NCBI RefSeq assembly: GCF_024679095.1
Contig: NC_066577.1
Coordinates: 3,680,370-3,744,369, forward strand
DNA length: 64,000 bases
Reading direction: 5' to 3'
Source: Eriocheir sinensis
Lineage: Eukaryota; Arthropoda; Malacostraca; Decapoda; Varunidae
Each line of letters begins with the position of its first letter. Within the stretch, counting starts at the first letter, position 1. A model generated the notes under the pieces. It made no database searches, was not told the origin of the DNA, and worked only from the letters and a program-made list of their open reading frames with translations. A program made the translations under genes and the position numbers. Positions 22,709-35,040 of the stretch are shown piece by piece.

Positions 22709-22735
22709 ATCTTGTCACACTCAAACTTTCCTTTT
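22590..22735 (-). pseudogene. Degenerate out-of-frame zinc fingers at the 5' end of the ZNF
   Basis: In another minus-strand frame this region reads KFSRHSLVHTGEGNHEW, then PVCGERLPGKDDLSKYTHTL. This is a recognisable TGE linker and finger in which one cysteine position is lost. Upstream, GKFECDKI resembles the start of a further finger and meets a stop. The array was once longer and has suffered frameshifts here. Confidence 0.6.
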
Positions 22736-23160
22736 CCTTTCTGGAGATGGCAGCAGCAAGGTGGTGGTGATGTTGTTGTTGTTGTTGTTGTTGTTAATGG
22801 TTGTGTTCTTCTGGTCCTCACAGCAGTGGCAGTGTTCCTGCTGGTCCCGCCACTCAGGCTGCTGCCCGGCCTTGCAGCCTCCCCTGCCCACCACTCCTGG
22901 GGTGAGGGTCTTGCAGGAACCTCAGGGAAGCTGCAGCGGGCGGCAAGGTTCCCCCGACGCCACACTCAGGGACCGAGCGGCAGGCGAGGCGAGGGATGCA
23001 CCAAGGGATCCTGAGGTCAGCGGCAGCGCGGACTCAGCGAGCGCTGAGCACAGCGTCCGCCTTAGACCCTCACTTGAGCAACTGTCTCCTGGCGCTGTGC
23101 TCCTCCCAACATGGCCAACACCACATCCTGGGGTGCAAGAGATGGGCTGTTAAGGGGAAT
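22736..23160. other. GC-rich region upstream of the zinc-finger gene
   Basis: Contains a TTG run (22770-22796) and GC-rich sequence with several CG dinucleotides to about 23110. It could hold the gene's 5' UTR or promoter on the minus strand, but I see no TATA box or clear initiator. Confidence 0.3.
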
Positions 23161-23938
<778 letters not shown>

Positions 23939-24159
23939 GTGTTGTATACCACATGTTTTGCATTTTTTTAATAAAGCTTTAGCTGATACACTAAATAGAC
24001 CAACAAACAAACTGGCCATGGTAACTATAATGAAGGAAGCCTATAGGGTATATCTGTCGTTGGCAGCGTGCATTCTAGATGCGTTCTAGCAAGGCCCTCC
24101 AGATGGCATTAGTTCTAGCATGTGTGTTGTCAACAGGATGCCGTTCGACACAAGCTTGT

Positions 24160-24260
24160 GATTGATGATTGATTGATAGTTTATTGTTGCAAGTAAACAA
24201 CAATAGAGAAGGGAGAAACATGCCATCCCAACCCCCAGGCAGTACAGAATGTGATGGTAC
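24160..24260 (-). repeat. Retroposon 3' end with ATCA tail
   Basis: Reverse complement of 31085-31185: TGCCTGGGGGTTGGGATGGC, then TTGTTTACTTGCAACAATAA and a tail of ATCA units. Short tandem tails of this kind end RTE-type LINEs and their SINEs. Only about 100 bp are present. Confidence 0.6.
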
Positions 24261-24477
24261 AACTAGTAATACATGGGGAGGTGCGTTCGTGTGTGCGTAT
24301 TGGCGTGTATCAACGGGCGCGAGTCTCTAGGGGCGGCGGCGGCTACACATGCTCGTTTTGAATGATGAATTATGCTACATACAATACTTATTTTGGCACT
24401 ATCATGAAGTGATAACTGTGTCTTGTACTTTATAACATTTATTTATTTCTTCTACTTTGGCCAGACAATTCTTATAG

Positions 24478-24516
<39 letters not shown>

Positions 24517-25348
24517 ACGTCCTTGAGTGAATGACGGTAACTCTGCTGGCTGCTGAGACGCTGAGTCTGTCAGACGTCACTCACGTCAGCTTGCCTCAGG
24601 CCTCCAGCCCGTCCCCACACTACGCCCCACTGACTTTTTCTTCTTCCTTTTGATCATTCTAATTGCCTCTGTCTTACCATCGAGGATAAAGAAATACTGG
24701 AAAAGAAGTAAGAACAGTTCAAGTGATGGAGAGGGGTGAAGAAAAGAAATAATAGACGAAGTACTGCCCCCCCCCCCCCCCTCAAACCTTCTAAATGACC
24801 ATCTCTTTGTTGTCGAGGAAGAAGCTAATAGTGAAAACATAATGAAAACTAAGTAGCTACTCTACGGTTTCAGAGCTGGTTATCTTTCCGCTTTTTTTCC
24901 TCCCCATAAAGGAAAAAAGAAATGAAGATGTATGATTAGTTAACTAGACAAATTATTGGTACGCTTTTGATGGCGATTTATTTTTTTCTTGAATGTCAAA
25001 ACGAGGATATAGAAATGGAAATGGAAGTTGACTGATTGATTGTGTCTTATTCTCCGACTTTCCTGCCCTGGTTATTTAGGTATTTATTTATTATCACGAT
25101 GTAACGAACCGTTCTCCTAAGGGTATTTGCAATGTCTGTAGTGTAATATTTGTGATTCTTATCTCTGTATAAAAGCTCTCGTTGTCCCCGCCACGCCGCC
25201 CCAGCAATGGATAAAATTGTTTCCGGTCAACCTATTTCCACCCCCTTGACGTATCAGAAACTTACTAATAAATAAAATAAAAAAAGGTAATTCAAAGGCT
25301 CTCCACCATGGATGTGTCCGTGTGTAAGTGTCTTACTCAAGTGGCAAA
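24261..25348. other. No recognised gene
   Basis: Holds a 36-base A run (24478-24513), a C run (24768-24781) and AT-rich DNA. The ACTTACTAATAAATAAAATA stretch at 25260-25285 might be a retroposon tail. No coding frame is supported. Confidence 0.5.

Positions 25349-25384
<36 letters not shown>
25349..25384. repeat. (TC)n microsatellite
   Basis: About 18 TC units; a GA tract follows at 25550-25585. Confidence 0.9.
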
Positions 25385-25387
<3 letters not shown>

Positions 25388-26884
25388 ACACACTTGTACG
25401 TATCTCTTATCATCATTGCTGTCTATTTTGTGCTGATTTTTCCTGAATAATAAAATCAACAGCGTGGTAGCTACATACATGATGCGTGTGTACGACATTT
25501 GTTTGCCAAGTAGAGATGTCTTCATTCTTCCTCCAAGCCTGTGATGAGCGACAGAGGGAGGGAGGGAGAGGGAGAGAGAGAGAGAGTTACCTCTGTTTTT
25601 TTTATACCCTTTTTTACTTTCCAGTAGCTTCTTTTCACTCATTATTCAATAGTTTTACACTATTGATTCGGTACTAGTATGTACTTTGTGTTCATGAGCA
25701 TTATCATTCTTCATATAAATGAGTACGATGCTAGGTGTTAGAAGCGCGAAAATTTGAAAACGTCGAAGCTTATAGGGTTAAGGCTGAGGAAGCACAGTTT
25801 TGTTTTAATGGCACAGATCTTTGTCACTGCTGGGCACTTGCTTCATAGTTGGCACGGATAATATATGCGCCAGAGTCCATGCATCGAGATTTGCCGCACA
25901 ACTTTATATTTGTCTGTCATACCATTATAAAAATGCAGGAGGCATTAATGTTGTATCTGGCAGTGATGCACATATTCTTCCCTGCTCACTGGTGCAAGGG
26001 GAGGAGGGCTCCCTCCCCCCAGTGGGGAAAGACAGTTTGTATGGCCTTGACCAATTTAGCCTGAAATTTCCCCCACATCCTTGTGTTTCTGTCCATTTTT
26101 GCTGGATTACATAATGGATGGAAAACACGCACATGGCAGAGCAATTCCAGCTACCAATGATCTTTACATTTTTGCTGAAGAAGTTTACTCTCTCCATTCC
26201 TCGCCCGACCTCTGCCCTCGTGCTGCCAGACATAAGGAGTCATCTTGGGTGTGGCATAAACCCGACACACAAAACAATGAACAAAAACAAAAAATAACCA
26301 AAACAAATACACCCGTCCCTCAGTATTGGCAGAAGCTAGGGGACACAGGCCCCTGTGAATGGCATGCTTCCGTGAGTGTTTGGTGCGCTCCCCCAAAAGA
26401 CTCCAGACCCACAAAATAATCAGTGAGAGCAATTTTACACGTGTTGTACTTAATAAAGCATTTCAGATACCAGAAAGCAGCATAGAACATCACAAACAGC
26501 ATCACTCATCAGCCGTACAGACTGCTGTGTCTTGCGTAAACCTCTTGCAAACATGTAGTCTTAATTGTTGGGTCCTCAACACTAAGATAGATAGATGGAT
26601 AAATATATAAAGATGGTTAGATAGATACATGTGTAAACAAATACAGATGGATAGATAAATAGACAGACAAGTCTAACCCCCCACCGCACTCCGTCCTGAC
26701 CATGATGTGGACGCCCCACACAACGCTCCCTGCCAGGTGATGTTAGCTTTGGTATGGTTTGCTTGGTGTAACTATTTTGGGGGGCAAAGGTGTAGTTTAG
26801 CTCCACTACCTCAAAACACCTCATACCTTTGACATTATGATTAAGAGGAAAACTGCACAGCCTGTAACCATTTAACTTTAGGGG
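25385..26884. other. No recognised gene
   Basis: Contains GATA/GATG-rich DNA at 26584-26670. The open frames here lack recognisable domains. The GGGGACACAGGCCCCTGTGAATGGC stretch (26339-26363) looks transposon-like but lacks a partner end. Confidence 0.5.
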
Positions 26885-27030
26885 TCTATCAGACACCTCT
26901 CCACCTGAAACTGACCTCTCTTCCATACTTATATTTACAAGAGCAGTGCTTAGTGGGCCTCTTTCTTGTGACTTGTTTCTGCCCCTGAGCTGCCTCCTCT
27001 ACTGTGAAAAATAAAATAAATAAATAAATA
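26885..27030 (+). repeat. LINE 3' end fragment
   Basis: TATCAGACACCTCTCC and CTGACCTCT followed by GTGGGCCTCTTTCTTG align with 14888-15000, the 3' UTR of the LINE fragment there. It ends in an AAATAAATAAATA tail. Confidence 0.6.
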
Positions 27031-27457
27031 GAAAAAAAGAACACGGCGGGAAACTAACCTGACCTGACCGGCACTGTGGTAAGGCAAGGGGGAGTGACAA
27101 GGCTGTTGTTGGATTGGGCTAGACTCGTTGAGTCTAATTATCCTTCACAAACACTTGTCGCCGCCGCGACCGTGTCCTGTAGCAGCAAACTTTTGGCATC
27201 GGTCGTCCTCCAGTGCTGATGACAGACTTTTCTATTCTGGTTCTTTTTGTTTCCCACCTTCCCTCCTCACAAAAAATGGCTGTTTTCTGCAAAGCAAACA
27301 ACACAAATCATGCACTGGCTCCACACAACACACAGAAATGAGGAAAACAAACACTCCAGACTGACAATACCCTGCCGCCAACAACACAACGGTGCACCGC
27401 CAAGCCTGTCACACTTGTCTATATATCCAAAACAATTACAATTATCTAAACCGAATT

Positions 27458-27818
27458 GCGTACTGGACCCACATTCGCCGCGTGATGGACGACGCGGGTT
27501 CGAATCCTCACGCTACCACTCGGATTTTTCAGTCACCGCCGAGTGGCTTAAAACTACCCACATGCTGTCCTGAAGACCACCCATCAACCCGGACTCTAGA
27601 GGAAGCCGTCCAAGCGAATCAAGAACGAGTTCCGGGGGGCAGCATGAGCCAATGCAAGATGGCGCCACTATAAACACTCGCCTGCGCCAGAACGGGCTGG
27701 GCCGACCATCAGGCTCCACCTGGAAGAAGCCTTGGGCCGACCATCAGGCCCCACCGGGAAGATGCCTACCGGCGCAATAGGCAACAACGTGTAAAAAAAA
27801 AAAAAAAAAAAAAAAAAA
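27458..27818 (+). mobile_element. tRNA-derived SINE, 5'-truncated
   Basis: Matches the SINE at 18091-18470 from GCGTACTGG onward, with only a few differences. The A box is missing; the B box (GGTTCGAATCC, 27497-27507) and a 26-base A tail are present. Confidence 0.88.
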
Positions 27819-27827
27819 CCATGACCT

Positions 27828-28015
27828 GACCTGCATGTCTGTCACAAGAATGTCTTTGCCTTGCAGCACTGAGATGCGAACTGATGTCCATGAGCAGGGC
27901 CGGGCAAACGAGCCACTGCAGGTCATAATGATGAGCGTGGGGAAGATTCTTCTGGAGGAGGAAAGTGACCATCTCCTGCTGCAGGTCGCACACACAGAAC
28001 AGCGTGGCCCCACAA
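27828..28015 (-). pseudogene. hAT-like transposase fragment (ZBED5/GTF2IRD2-type)
   Basis: The minus strand gives CDLQQEMVTFLLQKNLPHAH, then LMDISSHLS in one frame and VLQGKDILVTDMQ in another. Together they resemble the L-x-D-I-x-x-H-L-N-x-L-N-x-x-L-Q-G-K-D stretch of ZBED5/SCAND3/GTF2IRD2-like hAT proteins. A frameshift lies near 27870. It directly abuts the SINE poly(A). Short and therefore tentative. Confidence 0.45.
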
Positions 28016-28148
28016 CAAGATAGTTTCTGTAGGTACTAAGTGATGCGAGACATGTTCCCTATTTATATGTACCCATATTGCCTCACTGATATTCACATCA
28101 TATGTATATTTCTGCACTTCCACTTGTATGTCATTATGTATACAATTT

Positions 28149-29050
28149 AGATTGTTGACATGGCAACATGGAGAGATGTGGCAACGTTCTGCCCGCTCGC
28201 TTCTCCAGTTTTGTTGGCTCGCAGCTGTCATGGGCTCACAGCTTACACACATTCGCTTGGAATGCTGCTTACTTGTCTCTAGCAATAAGAACCTACAACT
28301 AGTGTTGAGCCGTTTCCTTCCACACCTTCGGGGAAACCTGCTGCAGGATACTACGGATCCTCAGACTCCTACAGCAGCTGCAACACACTGCAGTTTCAAC
28401 CTGTCCTTTTTTGTTTATATTAATTAGGACAACCAGATCTCAAAAAGGTCAGATTGTCTTCAAAAGGACAGACCTGGCAGCTCTCACGGAGTGAGGCAAG
28501 GAGCACAGGCTTGCTAAACAGTATTTGCCAGCAGATGCTGTTTGGAAGTTTTTTTTTTCTTTTTGGGGTTTTGCAGGTCAGATTGCAATGTTAATGCCTA
28601 ACAAGATGGTGAACCAGACACTAGGCTTTCAGGGCCAGAGGTTGCCCGGCCCTGGCCCAGCAGGACATATCGGCGAGGAAGGGAGAGAAGGTGTCTGCAC
28701 ATGCGTGAAAACAATGCCTCTGACAATCAGAAATAATCCTCATTAATTCAGCCAATCACAGCGCTCCATGTAGCAGTGGCAGGCAGAAGCGAAAAAATCT
28801 GAATCAGTCTGAGGAAGGTGTCTGTGCGGGGCGATGCTCTCGCTGCGGTGGAAGATTTTAGTGGTGATTACGAATCAGTTGACTTTTTGCATAATGACCG
28901 TGCTGTACTCAAGGTTCTGGAGTGTCCAAAGTGTAAGTAAGACCGAAAAGATGGGTGGATTCAGTGCAGGTAGTGGTGTGAAGCCCTTCGCAGCAGTGTG
29001 GGGCAAAGCCCCCCCATTATGGGTTAGGTTAAGTTGGAGTTTAAGTTTAC
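28149..29050. repeat. Duplicated segment, copy 2, left block
   Basis: Partner of 1-930. Here the true left edge is visible: similarity begins at GATTGTTGACATGGCAAC. Confidence 0.85.
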
Positions 29051-29230
29051 TAACTGGGGTGAAGCCCTCCATAGCAAATGGAAGGGGGGCCAAGCCCCCC
29101 ACCCTACCATTAGGAGTTGGGTTTTTTGTTTCGATAGGTCTGGATGGAGTTTTTATTTTGACGTGTTGGGTGAAGCCCTCCATAGCAAGTTGGAGGGGGC
29201 TTTGCCCCCCCCATCTGGGGCTGGGGGTTA
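28975..29230. repeat. Short GTGAAGCCCTCCATAGCAA tandem array
   Basis: Three diverged units of about 80-110 bp, each containing GTGAAGCCC, a GGGG(C)..GCCCCCC complementary pair and a T-rich spacer. Copy 1 keeps only about one and a half units (832-930). Confidence 0.6.
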
Positions 29231-29456
29231 TGTCAAGTTGTTAGGCTGGAGTCAACCAATATTGATACCTGCCTGTACCAGCCTCCTCGTGCCTAGTGGA
29301 GGCGTGTTGTGGCGCTGACCGGCGGGAAGTGGCAACTTGGCGCATGGCGAAGCGTCAGTGGCAATGTTAGGTGTAGGAAACAATTATTGGCTCAAACAGA
29401 TCATTGGCTGCTACAACTTATCTGTGGGGACAAAAAAAGTTGTGGAAGATTTTGGT

Positions 29457-30164
29457 GGGTAATTATTGAAAATCACTCCACGCCTTGAAAATACGATATT
29501 ACGCCTCCATATTGTACTTAAGGGACGAAATACATGTCCCTTAACCATAATATGAAGGCGGAAAAACTTAAAAGTAAACAAAAAGTGGTAAAGGTAGTGA
29601 TAAAGCATACTATACATACGCGCGATGTGTTTTGATGGTGGCCATATTGGGAAGTGAGCAGTATTGCCAACGATCCGGTTAGCGATGGTATGCTAGGTTA
29701 GCGATGGTATGCTTAGTTAGCCATTAGCCCACACATGTGAGCAAGTCCACCATGTGTGGTTATTTATTTTTTTAGAACACGCACCTTTACCTAATACTAT
29801 ACCAGGCCCAAGCCTTCACAAAAGCCTTTGGGTGAAGGTGTGTGTTCTAAAAAAAAAATAACCACGCGTGGTGGACCTGGTCTCACATGCGTGGGCTAAA
29901 GGCTAACTAAGCGTACCATCGCTAACCTAGCGTACCATTGCTAACCAGATCTTTGGCAACGCTGCTCACCTCCCCGCCGCCGATGTCACCAACACAGCGC
30001 GCGTATGTATAATATGCCTTTTCACTACCTTTACCACTTTTTCATTACTTTTAAGTTTTTCCGCCTTCATATTATGGTTAAGGGACATGTATTTCGTCCC
30101 TTAAGTACAATATGGAGGCGTAACATCGTATTTTGGAGGCGCGGAGTGATTTTCAATAATTACC
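29457..30164. mobile_element. Foldback element with ~170-bp inverted arms
   Basis: Arm 29457-29628 (TAATTATTGAAAATCACTCC inward) is the inverse of 29998-30164. Both carry the CCCTTAAGTACAATATGGAG block. The 370-bp centre contains another inverted-repeat unit (29678-29946). No coding sequence. It is absent from the matching position in duplication copy 1. Confidence 0.85.
29678..29946. mobile_element. Inner inverted-repeat MITE of the CTAACCAAGCGTACC family
   Basis: Left GTTAGCGATGGTATGCTAGG units and right CTAAGCGTACCATCGCTAAC units are inverted copies around a core with TTTTAGAACACGC and GTGTGTTCTAAAA. Related to 1125-1430. Confidence 0.65.
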
Positions 30165-30246
30165 TTTTGGTGTTTTGCAGGAATAGGTGACTTGTTTCTC
30201 TCCAAGGTCACTTGTTTCTGAGACTAAGGAGTGAAAAAATGTTTTT

Positions 30247-30790
30247 ATGACAAACAGTTTGCCAATTCCTTCAAAACACACCAAAAACTCTCATAACAAG
30301 TAGTTTCGCCCACCTGAGCACCGCGGGTGAAGTTCTGGAGTTCTACGCATCAGGTCTAACCTAACCTGCCCTGTCCCACTGCCAAAATGTGACAAAGAGA
30401 AATACATCCCTGGCTTCATTACTGTCAATTTGTGCAATATATACACGGCCAACACGTCACACCTCAAACCAACCCAGCCCAGACACAGAACAACACAGAG
30501 GAACAGTTATTTACCGCAAGAATTACCAGCCAGCGGAACTGTCTCCCCGAGGGTGTTGTCACGGGCCAGAACACAAACACGTTCACTAATAAATATGACC
30601 GCCATGGGACAGAGAGGAGGCGCCCTTTGTGACCACTGGCTCCCAGGCCTCTTGAACCGTCACGAGAGGTAAGCACTACTAAATGTAAGGGTCACTAAGG
30701 ATCAGCATCACTAGGGATCAGCTCAGTGCTCACCTCACCTCCGCGGCGCCTGATCTTGATGTCACAGGTGGCTGGAGATTTCTCCCCGTG
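30247..30790. repeat. Duplicated segment, copy 2, right block
   Basis: Partner of 2604-3140. It ends with the CTCCGCGGCGCCTGATCTTG dispersed repeat also present at 8811. Confidence 0.85.
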
Positions 30791-31084
30791 GAGTAATACT
30801 GAAAAGTGTGTATAAGTGAAAAAGAAGAAAAGAGGAACGAAAGGAGGAGGACCTAAGAAGCGATACAAAGCGTCACAGGTCAAAAGAAGAAGCAGCAGCA
30901 GCAGGCCTTTGTATCAGCAGCTCCCACTATGCCACCGGCCAACACGGTTTTTCGCAAGTATCTTCTCAACAAACTGTTGGATTAGTATGGCATTTTGGCA
31001 CCGTTTGTTTCACACTACGACCTAATTTCTGACAATATAGGGCATCGGTAAATGCAGTCTACACATGTATTAATAGTTGTATAA
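30791..31084. other. No recognised gene
   Basis: A purine-rich frame (30816-31025) begins with poly-lysine-like residues and shows no domain. AGCAGCAGCAGCAG lies at 30890-30905. Nothing else is supported. Confidence 0.4.
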
Positions 31085-31185
31085 TCACACACTGTCCTGC
31101 CTGGGGGTTGGGATGGCATGTTCCTCCCTTCTTCCTTGTTGTTTACCTGCAACAATAAATTATCAATCAATCAATAAAGGCGAAA
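31085..31185 (+). repeat. Retroposon 3' end with ATCA tail
   Basis: Same sequence as 24160-24260 in the opposite orientation, ending TTATCAATCAATCAATAAA. Confidence 0.6.
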
Positions 31186-32307
31186 TATGCCAAAGGTGAC
31201 TGTACATCTGGACGAGAGAAGCATGACGTATAGCTGTGACGTCTACCCCACCCGGCCACCGCCTCCACTACTACTACTCACCGGCGTATATAGGGGGGGG
31301 GCCACTCGGCCATGGCCCCCCCCTTTGGTTCAGTTTTTTTTTTTTATCCTGTTAAAATTTGGCGATTTTTTTTTTTTTTATTGATATTGATTATTAGTTC
31401 TCCAAGTCTTCAACATCAGTAATGTGCCCTTCAGAGCCCCCTTCTTACATTAAACTCATATTTAGGCTGATGGGGACCTATTTATAATTGCTAAATTATT
31501 TAGCTATTATAAATAGAATAGATCCCCATAGAGCCCCTACAATTTTCCGTTCTCTTTCCTGCATTACTTCTCCATACGTTTTCTATCATAAGAAAACCAG
31601 CCCATAAAACAGTGTTCTCATTACATACTACATTAGTTAATTCCGTTCTTAAACTGATAGAAGAAAATAATAATAGACTGGAGAAATGTGTTTTCCTGAT
31701 CTAAAAATGAGTGAAGAGAAGAGCGAAGAGGTGGGATCCGATGACAGTTTGCTGACATCGGCTGACTTTTATGAAAGCTCTAGTTTCTAGGAATGGAAGG
31801 CCTGGGGAGGAGCACGAGCCAATCAGAATTCAGAGATTACCAGATTTTCATGTTCCTATTGGCTGGTCGGTTTCAGGAGCGGGCCGCCGGAGGAGCTAAG
31901 TCAGTGTTGCCACGCGTAGGGGAAAATCCCTACGGTAGGGGATTTCAGGGCTTTGTAGGGAGTAGGGGGCACCTACGGTGAAAATCGTCTTTTCGTAGGG
32001 GAACGTAGGGGAAAAATTCAGAGACAGACAGACGGCTGACCATTGACGTCTGTAAAGACATTGGAATCAATTATCAAAACTTCTGAAAGCTTTCCCTCAA
32101 CCTTTGATGTGACATCGTCTTTGGTTAAACATTATTCTTGTGCAAGGTCAAGATACTTTGCCAAATACTCAGAAAATGAAAGAAATGATGTTCTCGCAGA
32201 TTAGACCCAAACATCCTTCTAGAAAGTCCAGTGGCAGTATCGTGAATGTAAGTATAATTTAATAACTTTTGTTCATTATATTGTAGTATATAATTCTATA
32301 GACTCTA

Positions 32308-32449
<142 letters not shown>

Positions 32450-32512
32450 TATGTATTTTATCAACTTTCAGTCTTTCATACATTTCTACCATACGTAGTT
32501 AAATATTGAAAC

Positions 32513-32514
<2 letters not shown>

Positions 32515-32600
<86 letters not shown>
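32515..32600. repeat. (TC)n-(TA)n compound microsatellite
   Basis: About 16 TC units then about 27 TA units, ending 22 bp before the Gypsy 5' LTR. Confidence 0.95.
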
Positions 32601-32604
<4 letters not shown>

Positions 32605-32622
32605 CACAAATTTTTATATTAT

Positions 32623-33016
32623 TGTTGTGCTGGAAGCTTCCCTGGCGACCACAGGCCTCTAGAAGGCTCCCGGAGAAACGAGCAAGGGGGGGGAGCAAGG
32701 CAGGCCGTCCGCTCCCATGGGGCGCGGCCAGGCGCCAGGCGGGAAGTGTTGCCATCTCGCATATATTTTTGCTACATGTTCTTGTGTGATCTAAAATATA
32801 CTGTAACATTCTAGACTGTACTGTTCTGGATATATTAGGAGAAGAGGGCGAGAGAGTTCCAGTCTTAGTAAGCTAGTGGTAAGTGAAGAGTCAGAGTGAA
32901 GTGTACTACTAAGGAAGAATATTAAACTACAGAAGCTGTGCAAAGTGTTTACATATCTCCTCAAACGGAGTCTCCTGACGGCGACACGGAACCCAAGTAA
33001 CACGTTCGGCATAACA
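32623..33016 (+). repeat. 5' LTR, Gypsy copy A
   Basis: 394 bp, TG...CA ends. Differs from the 3' LTR at roughly a dozen positions, mostly one-base run-length differences. The TATATTTTTGCTACATG stretch at 32761-32777 might contain the promoter. Confidence 0.95.
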
Positions 33017-33017
33017 C

Positions 33018-33031
33018 TGGTGTCAGGAGTG
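33018..33031 (+). promoter_or_regulatory. Primer-binding site, tRNA-Leu type
   Basis: TGGTGTCAGGAGTG is complementary to a tRNA 3' end of CACTCCTGACA-CCA. Eukaryotic leucine tRNAs begin GTCAGGA and so end in TCCTGACA. It lies one base after the LTR. Confidence 0.75.
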
Positions 33032-33050
33032 TAGCCATTTGTTTTTCGCC

Positions 33051-34501
33051 ATGGAGACTCGTTCCCAAGCTGCCCAGAGGGACGACATGTTGACTGAACT
33101 TTTGGAAGCCTTGAGACTACAGGGGGAGAAACAAGAAAGAGCACAGCAACAACAAGAAAGAGCACAGCAACAACAAGAAAGAGCACTCCAGGAACTCAAA
33201 GAACAACAAGAAAAAGCACACCAAGAACTCAAAGAACAACAAGAAAGAACACTCCAAGAACTCAAAGAACAACAAGAAAGAGCACAGCAACAACAAGAAG
33301 GAACACTCCAAGAACTCAAAGAACAGCTAGAAGATCGCTTCACAGGATTACAGCTACAGCTAAAAGCAGTACAAGATGGAAGTGAATCAGTGCGAAGAAG
33401 TGACTGATGTGACCACGAACTTGGGACAACGCCTGACAGAAGTGGAGAAAGAACACACAAATCTTCAACAAGAGATGGAGGTGGTACGGGAGACGACACA
33501 CAAAGAAATATTAGAAGTGCAGGGAAAGGTGAACCGTACAGAACAGGCAGTTTGTGATGTAAGTGACAGAGTGAAGGCCCTCGAAGACTGCTTGGCTGGA
33601 AACAGACAGCCAATGCCTGCAGGGGCTAGTTGTACCCAAGATGCTTCTTCTACGCAAGTCCGGGGTAGTTTGAGCCCTGCTTCGCCCCGCAAGAAGTTTC
33701 GCCAGCCCCATGAGTCTGCTGGGTTCGCCTGTTAGAAAGAAGCCTCAGGAGTTTGATGGCAAGGTCTCCTGGGAGGCTTACCGCGCTCAGTTTGAGCTGT
33801 TGGCAGCCCGGAACGGATGGGATGACCAAGAGTGCGCGGTACAGCTGGCCACTAGCCTGAAAGGGGCGGCGATGGAGGTCCTTGCTCAGCTCGATAATGC
33901 AACAAAGGGCAGCTACAGCGGGCTGGCACAGGCGCTGGAGCAACGATATGGGACCAAACACCAGAACGAGCTCTTCAGGGTTAGGTTCAGAACCCGCAAC
34001 AGGAGGCGCGGCGAGTCTCTTCAGGAACTCGCTCAGGACCTTGAGAGCATGGCACACAAGGCATACCCAGGTGCCACCCCTGACCTGCTGACGGTTTTGC
34101 TGCGTGATCAATTCATCGATGCCCTGGACAGCCCTCAGCTGAAGATACAAGTGAACCAAGCTAAACCAACATCAATGCAGGAAGCTCTGGCACGTGCCAT
34201 GGAGTTTGAGTCCTTTGTTAGGTCTAGCTTGTCAAGCTTCAGGGACGACTCGACTTCTGGCTTTAGGGCACGAAAGGGCGCTGTCAGCGACACAGACAGG
34301 TTCCAAGGAACGTGTTGGTACTGCGAGAAGGTTGGGCACAAGGAGAACGAATGCTATAAGAGGAAGAAGGAATATGAAGGTGGCGCTAAGAAGAAGCCCA
34401 GGGAAGGATCCAAGTGCTGGACCTGTGGAGAAAAGGGGCACTGGAAGAATGAGTGTCGGAAAAATGTGCCCCCAACGAGGGACCACCACTCGGGAAACTA
34501 A
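33051..34501 (+). pseudogene. Gypsy copy A gag
   Basis: Starts at METRSQAAQRDDMLTELL. A Gln/Glu-rich predicted coiled coil of tandem QERAQQQQ and QELKEQ units follows (33130-33330). The capsid region contains FDGKVSWEAYRAQFELLA. Two CCHC zinc knuckles close it: CWYCEKVGHKENEC and CWTCGEKGHWKNEC. A 2-bp change near 33398 and a 13-bp deletion near 33690 relative to copy B shift the frame twice. Confidence 0.93.
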
Positions 34502-35040
34502 GGAGGACTGGTTCACGGGGGCAACGACCAGTCTGTCCTGTACATGCCCCGAAGATATCAATGTGCAGGAGAACCACCATGACGAGCTGCCAAGTGGAGG
34601 GCAAGGTCGACGGAGTGTTGTGGCCTGTGGTCGTCGACACAGGCTCGGAACGCACATTCGTGCGGCCTGACGTGGTGAGTCATCGTCGGCTTCCTAAGAC
34701 GTCGCATCGACTGTGCGGAGTCACTGGACACTATGCAGAGCTCAGAGGCCCAGTGGACGTGAAGTTTGAGCTCGGAGGAAAGGAAGAGTCCCTCTCTGTG
34801 TATGTTGCTGACATGGACGACCCCTGCATCCTAGGTATGGATTATCTTGTCTCCCACAGGTGCGAGCTGGACTTCCGCGCTAAGCAACTGACTGTAGGAG
34901 GAAGGAGGGTGCCACTGACGACTGTGCACAAGGAGGGCCTGCCAGTGACAGTCAAGCGCACCACCATTATTCCTCCGAGGTCAGAGATGCTGTTACCCTG
35001 TCAAATTACGGGTGCCCCCCGGCTAGCCTGTGTGTGGTAG
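34453..35040 (+). pseudogene. Gypsy copy A protease
   Basis: Aspartic protease with active site PVVVDTGSERTFVRPD and the second motif CILGMDYLVSHRCELDF. It ends early at 35038 because a C run has six bases here and seven in copy B. The polyprotein continues in another frame at 35034. Confidence 0.9.

Noticed and set aside
26310..26420. Tigger-like terminal sequence around GTCCCTCAGTATTGGC
   Set aside because: No matching inverted end or TA duplication was found nearby.
30816..31025. Lys-rich small protein
   Set aside because: Low complexity, no homologue recognised, and interrupted context next to a retroposon end.
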